53,301 nt of DNA from an uncultured Verrucomicrobiota bacterium. Lineage in GTDB: Bacteria; Verrucomicrobiota; Verrucomicrobiia; Opitutales; Opitutaceae. The notes beneath the pieces were generated by a model. That model had not been told where the DNA came from. It saw nothing but the letters and a program-made list of their open reading frames with translations, and made no database searches. The stretch is taken from NCBI GenBank assembly GCA_903960515.1, contig CAJCBL010000333.1:1-53301 (forward strand), given 5' to 3'. How positions within the stretch are numbered: position 1 is the first letter of the stretch; every line of letters begins with the position of its first letter. This document shows, one piece after another, positions 8,747 to 16,841 of the stretch. The position numbers and the translations under genes were made by a program.

Positions 8747-9172
8747 CTAGCGACAGGGCAACAGAGCGGCGGACACCGCCGCCGTCAGCGTTTCGGCACG
8801 CTGACCAAGAGAAGCGGATGCCGCAGGGCCGCGGTGCCCAACCGGAAGGGCGTTCACAGGGGGCGAGCCGTCCATGCCGGGAAGGAACGGATTCAACGCG
8901 CGGCCAAACTCGCCTGTGCCGGCACCGATCTCGGTTTCCCGTTCACCGGCATGGCGCCGCCGTCCCAACTACCGGCGGAACCAAGCATGGCCGCCGAGCA
9001 GCGTGTTGAGAATCCGCTGATCGCGCGGCGCCGCACTGACGGCGGCCGAGCCGGAGGGCAGCCCGACGAAAATCTCGGGCTGCACACAGCGTGGGATGTG
9101 CGCCGTGGGCCGGGCCTCGCGAATTGCGTTCACGGACACTGCTTCAGCATACGGGAAACCGGTTACAGCCAC
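8747..9172 (-). pseudogene. Probable remnant of a SAM-dependent methyltransferase
   Basis: Two minus-strand fragments in different frames look like pieces of a class I methyltransferase. One is RDQRILNTLLGGHAWFRR, which resembles the region just before the SAM site. The other, after a frameshift near 8975, is ERETEIGAGTGEFGRALNPFLPG, which carries the glycine-rich GAGTGE motif I. Nothing recognisable follows. Methyltransferases commonly accompany bacterial type III PKS genes, and this one lies directly upstream of the PKS remnant, so both are probably relics of one pathway. The assignment rests on motif resemblance only. Confidence 0.45.
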
Positions 9173-9248
9173 GCTTGTGAGAAGATGAGGACGGCGGCCG
9201 CCGGCGAGTTTTCGTCTATCACCGAGGGAGCGAGCACGGAGCGGCCGC

Positions 9249-9968
9249 TCAGCGATGACCGACCACCGCCTGGGCGATATCGTTCTTGGCGGTGTCCTCG
9301 ATGTCCTCAGTGGTCAGGTTCACGTACACCGTGGAATCCTCATAGCTGATGCGCTCGATATTCCCGGGGAGCACCAGGATGGGCTTGCCGGAATACCAGT
9401 GGCCGGTCTCGACAACCAACTCACGAATTCCCCAGCTCCAACCCTCCACCTTGAAGCCGGTCACCGAGCCAACCGGCCCATCAGTGGCCTGGACGCGATA
9501 GCCGGCGATCGACTTCGTGCTACGCAGATGGAGATCGTCGCGCTGATTGTGGCCGTGATGAAGCTGGAGCTCTGGGGGCTCCGGCACCGTGAGCGTTGGG
9601 AAACCGGCCGCGCCCCACATCCCGCCGCCCTCCCAATAGGTCGGCCAACCGAAATGCCGGTAGTATTCCTCCTCGTATTGGCGCGAAACCGGGCGATGGG
9701 TCTCGATCGATGGGCTGTCCTCGATCTGCTTGCGCGTGAGAGTCACTTGTAGGACATCGGTGTCCCCGTCGGCTCGCGCCAGCGCTTGGCGGGCGAAAGC
9801 GTGGGGCGAGAGCAGCACCTGTCGTTCGGCCAGCCAAGGCCCGGTATCCGCCACGAGGTAGCGGATCGCCCACGATTGGTCGTCGAAGTAGAAGTCCTTT
9901 ACCGCGCCGATGGTGCCGTCCGTGGCGCCGAGTTTCTTGCCGTAGAGCTTACTGAGATCTTGATACAT
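9249..9968 (-). CDS. Double PRC-barrel domain protein
   Basis: A protein of 239 residues with two PRC-barrel domains: residues 1-85 (KLYGKKLGATDGTIGAVKDFYFDDQSWAIRYLVADTG) and about 150-230 (SIAGYRVQATDGPVGSVTGFKVEGWSWGIRELVVETG). PRC-barrels are small beta-barrels seen in RimM, photosynthetic reaction centre H subunit and many stress-induced bacterial proteins. The linker (about residues 100-150) is rich in aromatic residues and Gly. The function is unknown, but such proteins are typically induced by osmotic or general stress, which fits the promoter: a GGGT-N3-ACCC element at 10083-10068 with a -10 at 10045-10040, giving a 65-nt leader. No signal peptide. Confidence 0.88.
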   Translation of the reverse strand: MYQDLSKLYGKKLGATDGTIGAVKDFYFDDQSWAIRYLVADTGPWLAERQVLLSPHAFARQALARADGDTDVLQVTLTRKQIEDSPSIETHRPVSRQYEEEYYRHFGWPTYWEGGGMWGAAGFPTLTVPEPPELQLHHGHNQRDDLHLRSTKSIAGYRVQATDGPVGSVTGFKVEGWSWGIRELVVETGHWYSGKPILVLPGNIERISYEDSTVYVNLTTEDIEDTAKNDIAQAVVGHR

Positions 9969-10307
9969 AGAATTCGGTGGTTCGATTGTTTACAGGGAAT
10001 CTCCGTGACGCCGGAGGCGTTCCCCGATGCGACCGCGCCAGCGTAGGCCAAGGCGCAGCAGTGGCCTATGGGGTGTTACCCGCCAGCGATGCCTCGCCCC
10101 TCAGGATGCGCCCGCCGATGAACAGCCCTCCAACGCGATGATCAGCGTGGCCCCGTCCGCAGCGGAACCCACCGGGCGGGAGATGGCTGGCCCTAGGGGA
10201 CCTTCCTGCGGATCGGGTTGGCGAAAGATTTCAAGTTACCCGCCAGCGCACCGAAGAGGACCTAGCGCAGCGCCAACCACCGGATGATCCACACCCACAC
10301 CGCCTCC
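9969..10307. other. Intergenic region with promoter
   Basis: About 340 bp without a convincing gene. It holds the PRC-barrel promoter (10040-10083) and, at 10235-10247, a second TTACCCGCCAGCG that repeats part of that promoter but lacks the other half-site. Confidence 0.5.
10040..10083 (-). promoter_or_regulatory. GGGT-N3-ACCC promoter of the PRC-barrel gene
   Basis: Minus-strand GCGGGTAACACCCCAT at 10083-10068 (centre 10076); -10-like TACGCT at 10045-10040, spacing 31 bp. Predicted transcript start near 10033. Confidence 0.65.
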
Positions 10308-10700
10308 ATGCCCCCATTTCCACGCCCGAAAATCCCCTACAGCAAGAGGCTCTTGATTTCCGCTCTGCTGCTTGGCTGCGCGCTTGTGCTGTGGGGCAGC
10401 CGCAGGGAAGAGCGACTGGCCGGCGTATGGCAGACTGCGGATGTTGGAGATCTGGATATGCGACCGACGATAGTGTTTAGCCGTTCGGGAAGCTTCCAGT
10501 TCGACGTCACCGGCCAAGGGGGCGTGCAGCGGGATGCGGCGCCCGTGCGCTGGGAACTGAAAGACCGGGCGATCTGGATCATCGAAAATGGGAAGCGCGC
10601 GAAGCTTGCCGATGTGGCCGAGGTCACGGCCACTTCTCTGATCCTCTGTCTCGCCGATAGCGGAGTGCAAAGATTCACTCGCATAGGCGACTGCGATTGA
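10308..10700 (+). CDS. Small membrane-anchored hypothetical protein
   Basis: A protein of about 130 residues. An N-terminal hydrophobic segment (LLISALLLGCALVLWGS) after a basic stretch acts as an anchor or as a lipoprotein-like signal. The remainder (LAGVWQTADVGDLDMRPTIVFSRSGSFQFDVTGQGG...RWELKDRAIWIIENGK) reads as a small lipocalin-like or DUF-type beta domain in which 'GVWQ' and 'FSRSGSF' resemble stress-related outer-membrane-associated proteins. I do not recognise a family. ATG at 10308 is preferred; an in-frame ATG lies at 10284. It is convergent with the next gene, with a long inverted repeat between them. Confidence 0.65.
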   Translation: MPPFPRPKIPYSKRLLISALLLGCALVLWGSRREERLAGVWQTADVGDLDMRPTIVFSRSGSFQFDVTGQGGVQRDAAPVRWELKDRAIWIIENGKRAKLADVAEVTATSLILCLADSGVQRFTRIGDCD

Positions 10701-10701
10701 A

Positions 10702-10755
10702 ATGGCCGGCGGGGCGCGGGAGACCACAAGGTCGCACCTTCCGCCCGCCGGCCAT
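10702..10755. terminator. Inverted repeat between convergent genes
   Basis: ATGGCCGGCGGG (10702-10713) pairs perfectly with CCCGCCGGCCAT (10744-10755). It lies between the stops of convergent genes at 10700 and 10785, as expected for a bidirectional terminator. The loop is 30 nt. Confidence 0.6.
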
Positions 10756-10784
10756 ATCGATAATCAGGGAGCGAGGGCGCACTC

Positions 10785-11237
10785 TCAGTTCCGGCGCTCG
10801 TCGCGGCTGCGCTCATTCCTCTTCACGTCCTTGCGGTTGTCCTCATGGCCTTGTCTGGAGGGGGTCCAGTTCTTCGGGTAGGTCCGCGCGACTGTCGAGT
10901 GATGCCTCTCCGGTGCGTCGCGGAAAGTCATCCGCACCGCGGGCGTGGCCAATAGCACACCCACCGAGATGCCCCGCGGCTGGGGCCGCCGAACCCAGGA
11001 GTTGCCGTCGCGATACACGAATTCACGCCGGCTGCGGCTGTAGTAGGTCTCGTAGCCGGGGTAATAGTCATAGTCGTCCTCGAAGGTCACGCCGGCCTGC
11101 ACCTGCACCGCCGGGCCAGAATGGTAACTGCGACCGCGATTGGACCCCTCGGCCACGCATCCAGTAAACAACACAAACGATGCCATGCCGACGACTAGTC
11201 CTGCAGTGGCAGCCAACCGGAATCTATTTGGGTTCAT
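10785..11237 (-). CDS. Hypothetical lipoprotein
   Basis: A product of 150 residues with a basic N-terminus, hydrophobic core and lipobox LFTGC (Cys27), so it should be exported and lipid-anchored. The mature part has a Tyr/Asp-rich stretch (DDYDYYPGYETYYSRSRREFVYRDGNSWVRRPQP) typical of small verrucomicrobial and proteobacterial envelope proteins, and a very basic, Arg/Asp-rich C-terminal tail. I do not recognise a defined family. Its neighbour at 11519-12028 is also a small envelope lipoprotein with YXWGXW-like repeats, so both may belong to an envelope-stress set. No GGGT-N3-ACCC element is seen upstream. Confidence 0.78.
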   Translation of the reverse strand: MNPNRFRLAATAGLVVGMASFVLFTGCVAEGSNRGRSYHSGPAVQVQAGVTFEDDYDYYPGYETYYSRSRREFVYRDGNSWVRRPQPRGISVGVLLATPAVRMTFRDAPERHHSTVARTYPKNWTPSRQGHEDNRKDVKRNERSRDERRN

Positions 11238-11434
11238 GGGTGCACTCTAGCGTGCCCCGGCCGGCGTCGCCATGGGCACTCACCTACCGGCCGCCGATTG
11301 GGCGCCCTCCGCCTCTCTCGATACGGGAGGGGTGGGGCGGTCATAGAAAGGGTGGGGCGCTGTGTATCGAAATCATAGACTTGGCGCTGGACCAAGCGGG
11401 TACTGCCCGAGCCCCACCGGCGCACCTTGCCCCC

Positions 11435-11468
11435 AAAAACGATAAGGCCCCGCCGGGGAGGCGGGGCC
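11435..11468 (-). terminator. Terminator of the YXWGXW-repeat gene
   Basis: GGCCCCGCC (11446-11454) pairs with GGCGGGGCC (11460-11468), 5-nt loop. On the minus strand it is followed by TTATCGTTTTT, a good Rho-independent signal 50 bp after the stop of the gene at 11519. Confidence 0.8.
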
Positions 11469-11518
11469 TGCACGAAGCCCCCCGGAACCGTTGCCGGTAT
11501 CAGGGGGAATGCGTAAAA

Positions 11519-12028
11519 CTAGTTCCAATACCCTTCGGTGAACTTGTAGGCGTTGCCCTGCTGCTCCCAGCGCGGGGCCACCCACATCGTGCTTGAGCGC
11601 GGGGGCAGTTCCCAATGGCCGGCCATCCACTCGTAGCGGTCGTTGCGCCAGGTCCAGAAGCCCGGAAGCCACACATGGAGGGCCGACGGTTGCGCCAGCA
11701 CGACTTCCTGCTGCAGGGCCGGGGGCGCCTGCATCACGATGGTCGTGCTCGTGACCGGTGCCGGAGCAATGGTCGTAGCGTATCCGTTGCGATCCACCAC
11801 GACGACCGGGTTCGCCACCGCCGCGGGAGTGGTCGTGGTCATCGTGGTGGTAGTAAAGTCGCGGGTGGGCGCGGGCGGCGGCGGGGCCGAGACCAGGTGC
11901 GATTCCGGCTCGGAGGCACAACCGGCGAACAGCGCGAGCAGACCGCAGCCGACGAGGATTGGAGCAAGCCGCCATACCGCTTTCGCGGGGGCAGACGAGG
12001 ACTGGAGACTGGGACAGTTGGTATTCAC
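11519..12028 (-). CDS. YXWGXW-repeat lipoprotein
   Basis: An envelope lipoprotein of 169 residues. The signal peptide contains VWRLAPILVGCGLLALFAGC with a lipobox AGC. A Thr/Pro-rich linker (TTTTMTTTTPAA) follows, then a C-terminal segment with the aromatic pattern of the YXWGXW family: LPGFWTWRNDRYEWMAGHWELPPR, then WVAPRWEQQGNAYKFTEGYWN. The function is unknown; such proteins are abundant in stress-responsive envelopes. The start is uncertain. GTG at 12028 is the only plausible codon just before the signal peptide, and it coincides with the transcription start predicted from the promoter at 12035-12077, so the mRNA may be leaderless. Confidence 0.78.
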   Translation of the reverse strand: MNTNCPSLQSSSAPAKAVWRLAPILVGCGLLALFAGCASEPESHLVSAPPPPAPTRDFTTTTMTTTTPAAVANPVVVVDRNGYATTIAPAPVTSTTIVMQAPPALQQEVVLAQPSALHVWLPGFWTWRNDRYEWMAGHWELPPRSSTMWVAPRWEQQGNAYKFTEGYWN

Positions 12029-12034
12029 GGAGCC

Positions 12035-12077
12035 AGAATACAGCGCCCGAACCCGCCGGTCCATGGGGTGTACTAAG
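12035..12077 (-). promoter_or_regulatory. GGGT-N3-ACCC-type promoter of the YXWGXW gene
   Basis: Minus-strand CTTAGTACACCCCAT ends at 12063 (centre 12071). The right half and the CAT are intact but the left half is TTAG rather than GGGT. TATTCT lies at 12040-12035, spacing 31 bp. Predicted start of transcription is at about 12028. Confidence 0.55.
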
Positions 12078-12119
12078 TAGAGCCGGGCCGCCAGCGAGCC
12101 GGCCGCCGCTGGCCTTCGT

Positions 12120-13409
12120 TCAACGCCCCCCAGAGGAAATCGATTTCTGGAGAATGCGAAATACCCGCCGGGCGCTGCTATAGTCGAACAGCCCGGCATA
12201 GCGGGCCCAGGCCACAATCGTTGCGCGCAGGAGTTGCGCCGGCTCGTGCGGGAGGGCCTTGGCAAGGCGCCCAAGCACCACGGCTTCGTCCAGTTCCCCT
12301 TTCGGCGACTCCCCAAGCCCCTCGACGATGAGCGAGAAGACGTAGAGGCCACGCAGCCTTGTATTGAGCAATCGCTTGCGCGCGGCAATCGGTGAGGCCA
12401 GGAACGCGCGCCCGCCGGGGGTCGTTACCCAGCCCAGCAGTTCGGCGGCTTTCACCACCGGGAGGAGTTGCTTCAGCGCGAGGGCCGCGTGCCGGGCAAG
12501 CTCGAACAATTCGAGGTCGCCCTCGTTGTCCAGCACCTCGAGCAACCCGATGGCGCTGCTGAGCGAGGCGAACGGAATCGCCTGCACGGCAGGCGCCCCC
12601 GCGGCGGCCACCGGCTCGGGGGGGCGCGGCTCCGGCAACGCCGCCTGGGTGATGAGCGTGTGCAGTTTCTGGACAAGGGCCAGGAAGTCGGGGTGGTGTT
12701 CGTCGCGCGGAAAGGGTAACGGATTGTCGAACACCGCGCGTATGGTGCCGGGGTGGGCGCCCATCACCACAAGGCGCGTAGCCATGAACACCCCTTCTCC
12801 GATGCTGTGCGTAACCATGAGTATGGTACTCACCGGCGATGCCTTCCCGATGTAGAGATCGATCACTTCGTTGCGCAGTGTCTCGCTGGTGAGCACATCG
12901 AGGGCGCTGAAGGGTTCGTCCATGCACAGGGTCTCGGGCTGGATCGCCAGCGCGCGCGCCAGCCCCACGCGCTGTTTCATCCCGCCAGACAGCTCCTTCG
13001 GATACGCCTCCTCGGAACCGCCCAGGCCCACAGCCGCAATCACCTCGCGCACGCGCTTCTCGCGCTCGTCGCCAGGCAGCGGCAAGTGGGTCAAACCCAC
13101 CGCAACGTTTTCCTGCACGGTGAGCCAGGGGAAGAGCGCGAAATTCTGGAAGACCAGGGCGATCGACGGATTCAATCCCACCTGCGCCTTCCCCCGGCAA
13201 AGGATCTGGCCCGCGGTGGGCGTCTCCAAACCGATGATGGCGCGCAGGAGCGTGGACTTCCCGCACCCGGACGGTCCCATGATGGCGACCACCTCGTGCT
13301 CGCGGATCTCCAGATTGATATCGTGGAGGATTTCCACGGCCGCCCCGCCGGCTCCCGGGAAGGATTGCGACAGGTGGCGGACTTCCAGCAGTGGCGTTGT
13401 TATATTCAG
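12120..13409 (-). CDS. NitT/TauT-type ABC transporter ATPase with AAA-associated C-terminal domain
   Basis: An ABC ATPase of about 430 residues. It carries Walker A GPSGCGKST, Q-loop VFQNFALFPWLTV, signature LSGGMKQRVGLARAL and Walker B TLCMDEPFSALD, closest to the nitrate/sulfonate/taurine import group. From about residue 290 it has the extra AAA-associated C-terminal domain (AIGLLEVLDNEGDLELFELARH ... ELLGWVTTPGGRAFLASPIAARK) found on ATPases paired with double-permease proteins. No standard start codon is near the homology boundary; CTG at 13409 is my best choice. It directly follows the permease pseudogene (stop at 13430). No substrate-binding protein is seen. The ATPase is intact, so it may serve another permease or be losing function. 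Confidence 0.85.
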   Translation of the reverse strand: MNITTPLLEVRHLSQSFPGAGGAAVEILHDINLEIREHEVVAIMGPSGCGKSTLLRAIIGLETPTAGQILCRGKAQVGLNPSIALVFQNFALFPWLTVQENVAVGLTHLPLPGDEREKRVREVIAAVGLGGSEEAYPKELSGGMKQRVGLARALAIQPETLCMDEPFSALDVLTSETLRNEVIDLYIGKASPVSTILMVTHSIGEGVFMATRLVVMGAHPGTIRAVFDNPLPFPRDEHHPDFLALVQKLHTLITQAALPEPRPPEPVAAAGAPAVQAIPFASLSSAIGLLEVLDNEGDLELFELARHAALALKQLLPVVKAAELLGWVTTPGGRAFLASPIAARKRLLNTRLRGLYVFSLIVEGLGESPKGELDEAVVLGRLAKALPHEPAQLLRATIVAWARYAGLFDYSSARRVFRILQKSISSGGR

Positions 13410-13429
13410 GATTCCAGGATGAAGCGGGT

Positions 13430-14373
13430 TTACGCACGGCGGCTGAGCGGTCGCCACACCAGTCGGTTGAAGCCCACGACGGTGACCGCCATGATGCCCA
13501 CCGCAGCGGCCAGGAGATGAAACTGGCCGCGCTCGGTCGCCTGGCTGATGGCCGCTCCCAGCCCGGTGGTAGTCAGGATCTCGCCACGGTATTTCATGTA
13601 CTCCGCCACGATGCTGGCGTTCCACGCGCCGCCCATCGCGGTGATCCAACCGGTGAGCAGGCTGGGGAAGATGGCGGGCAGGATGAGCTGCTGCCAGCGT
13701 TGCCGCCAAGTGAACCGTCCCAGTCGCGACACCCCCTAGAGCTCGCGCGGAATCGCGCTGCTCCCGGCGATGACGTTGAAAAGGATATACCATTGCGTAC
13801 CCACCAGGAGCAGCACCACCGAGCTCACGCCCAGCCCGATGCCGCAGGCCAACAGCGCCCCCAACACCACGGGGAAGATCGTCGGAGCCGGGAAGCTTGC
13901 CGCCATCTGGATCACGGGCTGCAGGGCGCGCGACCAGCGCGGATGGCGCCCGATCGCCACACCCACGGGAATCGTCCAGACCGAGGCCAACGCCACCGCC
14001 GTGACAACGCGCAGGAAGGTGGCCGCCGTACTGCGAAGCAGGTCGGTCCACTCCCCGCCGGTGAGCGCCAGCAGCAGGTGTACATACTTTTCCACGCCAT
14101 ACAGCACGCAGGCCCCAGCCACAGTGGCCGCGGGCCATTTCACCCGGCCCGCCAGTGCGGCAACCCATCCCCAACTCCGAGCCTGCGCCGCCGGCAAGGG
14201 CCCGCGCAGGGCCGCCGGAGAGCGGAGCAAACCCCAGGACCGTGTACCCGCATGCCAGATGCGCGACCGCCGCAGCCGTTCCCAGAGCCACGAGTACGAG
14301 GCTGCCCTCGGTCCCGCGTCGGTGAATTTGAGCGACAACGCCACCTGTCGACAGCCACGATCATGGCCAGCAT
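13430..14373 (-). pseudogene. NitT/TauT ABC permease, disrupted and truncated
   Basis: The C-terminal permease domain is easily read on the minus strand: AATFLRVVTAVALASVWTIPVGVAIGRHPRWS, PAPTIFPVVLGAL, GTQWYILFNVIAGSSAIPREL, then an in-frame TAG at 13738-13736, and in the same frame GVSRLGRFTWRQRWQQLILPAIFPSLLTGWITAMGGAWNASIVAEYMKY to the TAA at 13430. A further frameshift lies near 14340, between MLAMIVAVDR and ALSLKFTDAGPRAASYSWLWE. Proteins of this kind normally have a second permease domain at the N-terminus; it is missing, and the PH-domain gene ends at 14406. Three independent lesions make a pseudogene unless the TAG is read through. Confidence 0.85.
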
Positions 14374-14405
14374 CGGCCCCAGGGCGCGGGACGGAGGTGT
14401 TTACC

Positions 14406-15098
14406 TCATGGTGACCGCAGGAACTCGGTGGCCCGCACCCCCTCGCGTGCACGAGCGGCGCGATACTGGGTGCGAATGGTCTCCTTGGCCTCGACCGGGC
14501 GGGCCACCCCGACCAGATGGATCGCAGGGGTGCTGTCGTCGTCCGCCAGTACCGTGATTGTCCCAAAGCCCAGCAGGCGCTGCAGCACTCCCTGGTCGAG
14601 CACCACGTCTTTCACTCGATACAGTTCCAGTTCGTTCACATGCTTCGCCAGCCAGCCGCGGCCGACAAAGAGTCGCTGGGAGGTCAGGCGATAGCTGCTC
14701 GATCTCGCCCGCACCCAGACTGCAAACAGGAGGATGATACCGGGGATCAGCGTCACCAGCGGCATCCACTTGGGCCAGGTCGCCCCGGCGGACTGAGCGG
14801 CGAGCGCTACGCCCAAACCAATGAGCGCCACCCCTAGAAGGATCTGGCCGGGCCAGGCCCGCGCCACCGGCGACAGCCTGAAGATCTCGACCTCCGGGTT
14901 GGCGGAGTCCGGGCCGGCCGGGCCATCCGCATTCGAACTTTGGATGATACGTGCGGCCTTGGGCCGAGGATCAACCTCAGGGAGCGGCACGCGTATGGTG
15001 GCGTGGCACTTCCGGCACTCGACGAATTGACCGTGTAGCGATTGGTCGCCCTCGCTGATGGAGTTGCATTCCGGGCACGCAAACTGGATGGGATTCAT
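14406..15098 (-). CDS. Zinc-ribbon / bacterial PH domain membrane protein
   Basis: A protein of 230 residues. Residues 1-40 form a small zinc ribbon with two CxxC pairs (FACPECNS and VECRKCHA). Two hydrophobic segments follow (ILLGVALIGLGVALAA and LVTLIPGIILLFAVWV), then a YdbS/bPH2-like domain (SSYRLTSQRLFVGRGWLAKHVNELELYRVKDVVLDQGVLQRLLGFGTITVLADD). bPH2 proteins are small membrane proteins of unclear function, often envelope-associated. It is the last gene of the run csbD, dodecin, AI-2E transporter, small protein, this gene, all on the minus strand, so it probably shares the stress promoter at 17188-17231. Confidence 0.85.
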   Translation of the reverse strand: MNPIQFACPECNSISEGDQSLHGQFVECRKCHATIRVPLPEVDPRPKAARIIQSSNADGPAGPDSANPEVEIFRLSPVARAWPGQILLGVALIGLGVALAAQSAGATWPKWMPLVTLIPGIILLFAVWVRARSSSYRLTSQRLFVGRGWLAKHVNELELYRVKDVVLDQGVLQRLLGFGTITVLADDDSTPAIHLVGVARPVEAKETIRTQYRAARAREGVRATEFLRSP

Positions 15099-15179
15099 GA
15101 TTGGGTTGTGGCTGGGTTGTGGCGCGAGCGCTCAGTGGGTGCGCAGCTCGCTGATGGCGGACAGGGAGGGCAGGGGGGA

Positions 15180-15416
15180 TCACACCACCGTGATGGATAA
15201 CAAGGGCGGCACGGCCGGCAGGGCGCCAGGTACGCCCCAGTGCCAGGTCAAGGAGGTCTGGGCGGTGAAAATCACCATCGGGTTGAGCGTGAACCGGCGC
15301 CCAAGCCGCACAGGCAAGGCGTCGTACACCGGGAGCGACGCAGCCACGAGCTCCGGGGTGGCCGGAGGAGCGCCAAAGGGCTCCGCAGCCTGGGCAAGAT
15401 TATCCAGCCGTTTCAT
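15180..15416 (-). CDS. Small hypothetical protein translationally coupled to the AI-2E transporter
   Basis: A product of 78 residues whose ATG overlaps the stop of the preceding transporter gene as ATGA, a strong sign of translational coupling. It has no family I recognise. The sequence MKRLDNLAQAAEPFGAPPATPELVAASLPVYDALPVRLGRRFTLNPMVIFTAQ is amphipathic, without a membrane segment or metal motif. It could be a regulatory or chaperone-like partner of the transporter, but that is only inference from position. Confidence 0.5.
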   Translation of the reverse strand: MKRLDNLAQAAEPFGAPPATPELVAASLPVYDALPVRLGRRFTLNPMVIFTAQTSLTWHWGVPGALPAVPPLLSITVV

Positions 15417-16573
15417 ACGTCTGCCCCGCTGGCTCGCTGCACAGGGCCTTCCCGGCCGCCTTCGTTCTCAAAGCGGGACAACGCAGCCGAATCGATACTC
15501 GCGGGCTCCCCGGCTGCCGGTCGGCTGTGCCATGAATCCAAAAGCTCGATGGTGACCGTGAGAACCACAGGCCCCAGAATCAAACCGGCCGGCCCAAAGA
15601 CGAGCAACCCGCCGACCGCGGAAATGAATGCGAGCACGGTATGAAGCTTCAGACGCGTACCGACGAGATAGGGATAGAGCAGGTTGTCGATGGTGCCCAC
15701 GACCGCGCAGCCCCAGAGAGCAAGTATCAGCGCCTTCCCCCAGTTGCCCTCCATCGCCAAATAGATACCGGCGGGAACCCACACGACGAAGGCCCCAAGC
15801 ACCGGCACCACCGCCAACAGCCCCATCACCACGCCCCAGAGCAGAGGAGCCGGCAGGCCCAACCACCAGAACATGAGTCCGCCCAGAAGTCCCTGGACGG
15901 CCGACACCGCCAGCGTGCCGTAGATGGTGGCGTAGATCGTGTCGTCGATGCGGACAAGGAGCCTGTCCATCTGCGCTGGCGACAGAGGCGACATGCTCCG
16001 CAGCAACCGCAGCGCGATGCCCCGGTCGCGCAGGAAGAAGAACAGCAGGTAGAAGGTCAGCAGCAGCTCGATGGCCTGCAACACCGAGCCTTTGACCAAA
16101 GCCGCGGCGCTGGTGGTTAGCCAAGTGGTGGCCGTCTTGACGGCTTCGGGCAGATTCTGGCGCACCATCCAGTCGGTGAGCGGCAACAGGCGCGGGTGGG
16201 CGGCGAGGGCTTGTTTCCACTCTCCGGAGTCGATTTTGGCGGTGATGGCCTCCGCGCCGTTGGCGGCCTCCACCACGAGCCGTTGCCCCACCAACCAGGC
16301 GAGAGAGCACACGCCCCCTCCGATCACCACGACAGAGAGGATGGCCGCCAGGTTCGAGACCCTCACCTTCGACTCTACCCAGCGCTGGAAAGGTGTGAAA
16401 ACAACCGCCAGCGCCAAGGCCCAGGCCAGCGCCCCCAGAAACGGCAGCGCCAGCCGGTAGCAGAGATAGGCCCCGCCTGCGGTAGCCCCCATCAGCACCA
16501 GAGTGCGGATATGGGGAGGCGAACCCCAGTCGCTCTCGTCCGGGGTTGGTTGGGTATTGGGTGCGTCGTTCAT
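15413..16573 (-). CDS. AI-2E family transporter
   Basis: A membrane protein of 386 residues with the AI-2E transporter (PerM/TqsA) architecture: paired N-terminal helices (IRTLVLMGATAGGAYLCYRLALPFLGALAWALALAVVF), a soluble middle part and a C-terminal helix cluster with GTLAVSAVQGLLGGLMFWWLGLPAPLLWGVVMGLLAVVPVLGAFVVWVPAGIYL and the conserved GTIDNLLYPYLVGTRLKLHTVLAFISAVGGLLVFGPAGLILGPV. The family covers proposed autoinducer-2 exporters and Na+/H+ antiporters; the substrate cannot be told from sequence. ATG at 16573 is preferred to 16588. It follows dodecin by 49 bp. Confidence 0.92.
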   Translation of the reverse strand: MNDAPNTQPTPDESDWGSPPHIRTLVLMGATAGGAYLCYRLALPFLGALAWALALAVVFTPFQRWVESKVRVSNLAAILSVVVIGGGVCSLAWLVGQRLVVEAANGAEAITAKIDSGEWKQALAAHPRLLPLTDWMVRQNLPEAVKTATTWLTTSAAALVKGSVLQAIELLLTFYLLFFFLRDRGIALRLLRSMSPLSPAQMDRLLVRIDDTIYATIYGTLAVSAVQGLLGGLMFWWLGLPAPLLWGVVMGLLAVVPVLGAFVVWVPAGIYLAMEGNWGKALILALWGCAVVGTIDNLLYPYLVGTRLKLHTVLAFISAVGGLLVFGPAGLILGPVVLTVTIELLDSWHSRPAAGEPASIDSAALSRFENEGGREGPVQRASGADV

Positions 16574-16622
16574 GGCTAGGAAGGGCACGGGCCTGCGGCC
16601 CCATGCCCGAAATTGGGCTGCC

Positions 16623-16832
16623 TCAGCCCTCGACCCCGAAGCCCACCTTGATGGTCACCTGCCAGCGGTGAACCTTGCCCTTTTCGATGCTGCCGCGCGT
16701 CTCCACCACTTCGAACCAGCAGAGGTTCTTGATGGTCTTGTGCGCGCGCTGGAGGGCCTTGCCTACGGCGTCCTCGATGGACGTGGGCGAGGTGCCGGTG
16801 AGCTCGATGAGTTTGTAGACGTGATCTTTCAT
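16623..16832 (-). CDS. Dodecin
   Basis: A 69-residue protein matching dodecin, the small dodecameric flavin-binding and storage protein: [65 protein letters not shown]. The Trp in NLCWFEV is the residue that stacks with flavin in bacterial dodecins, and [12 protein letters not shown] is the usual C-terminal strand. Dodecins buffer free flavin and limit photo-oxidative damage. It is 38 bp downstream of csbD, with a strong hairpin between them, and shares the csbD promoter. Confidence 0.93.
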   Translation of the reverse strand: MKDHVYKLIELTGTSPTSIEDAVGKALQRAHKTIKNLCWFEVVETRGSIEKGKVHRWQVTIKVGFGVEG

Positions 16833-16841
16833 GGAAAGGGT

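Noticed and set aside
10235-10247. Second TTACCCGCCAGCG near the PRC-barrel promoter.
   Set aside because: Only one half of the element is present; it looks like a duplicated flank, not a second site.
12120-14291. A 723-codon open frame that includes the ABC ATPase.
   Set aside because: Its first 290 or so residues are a shadow of the permease region; only the part from about 13409 is coding.
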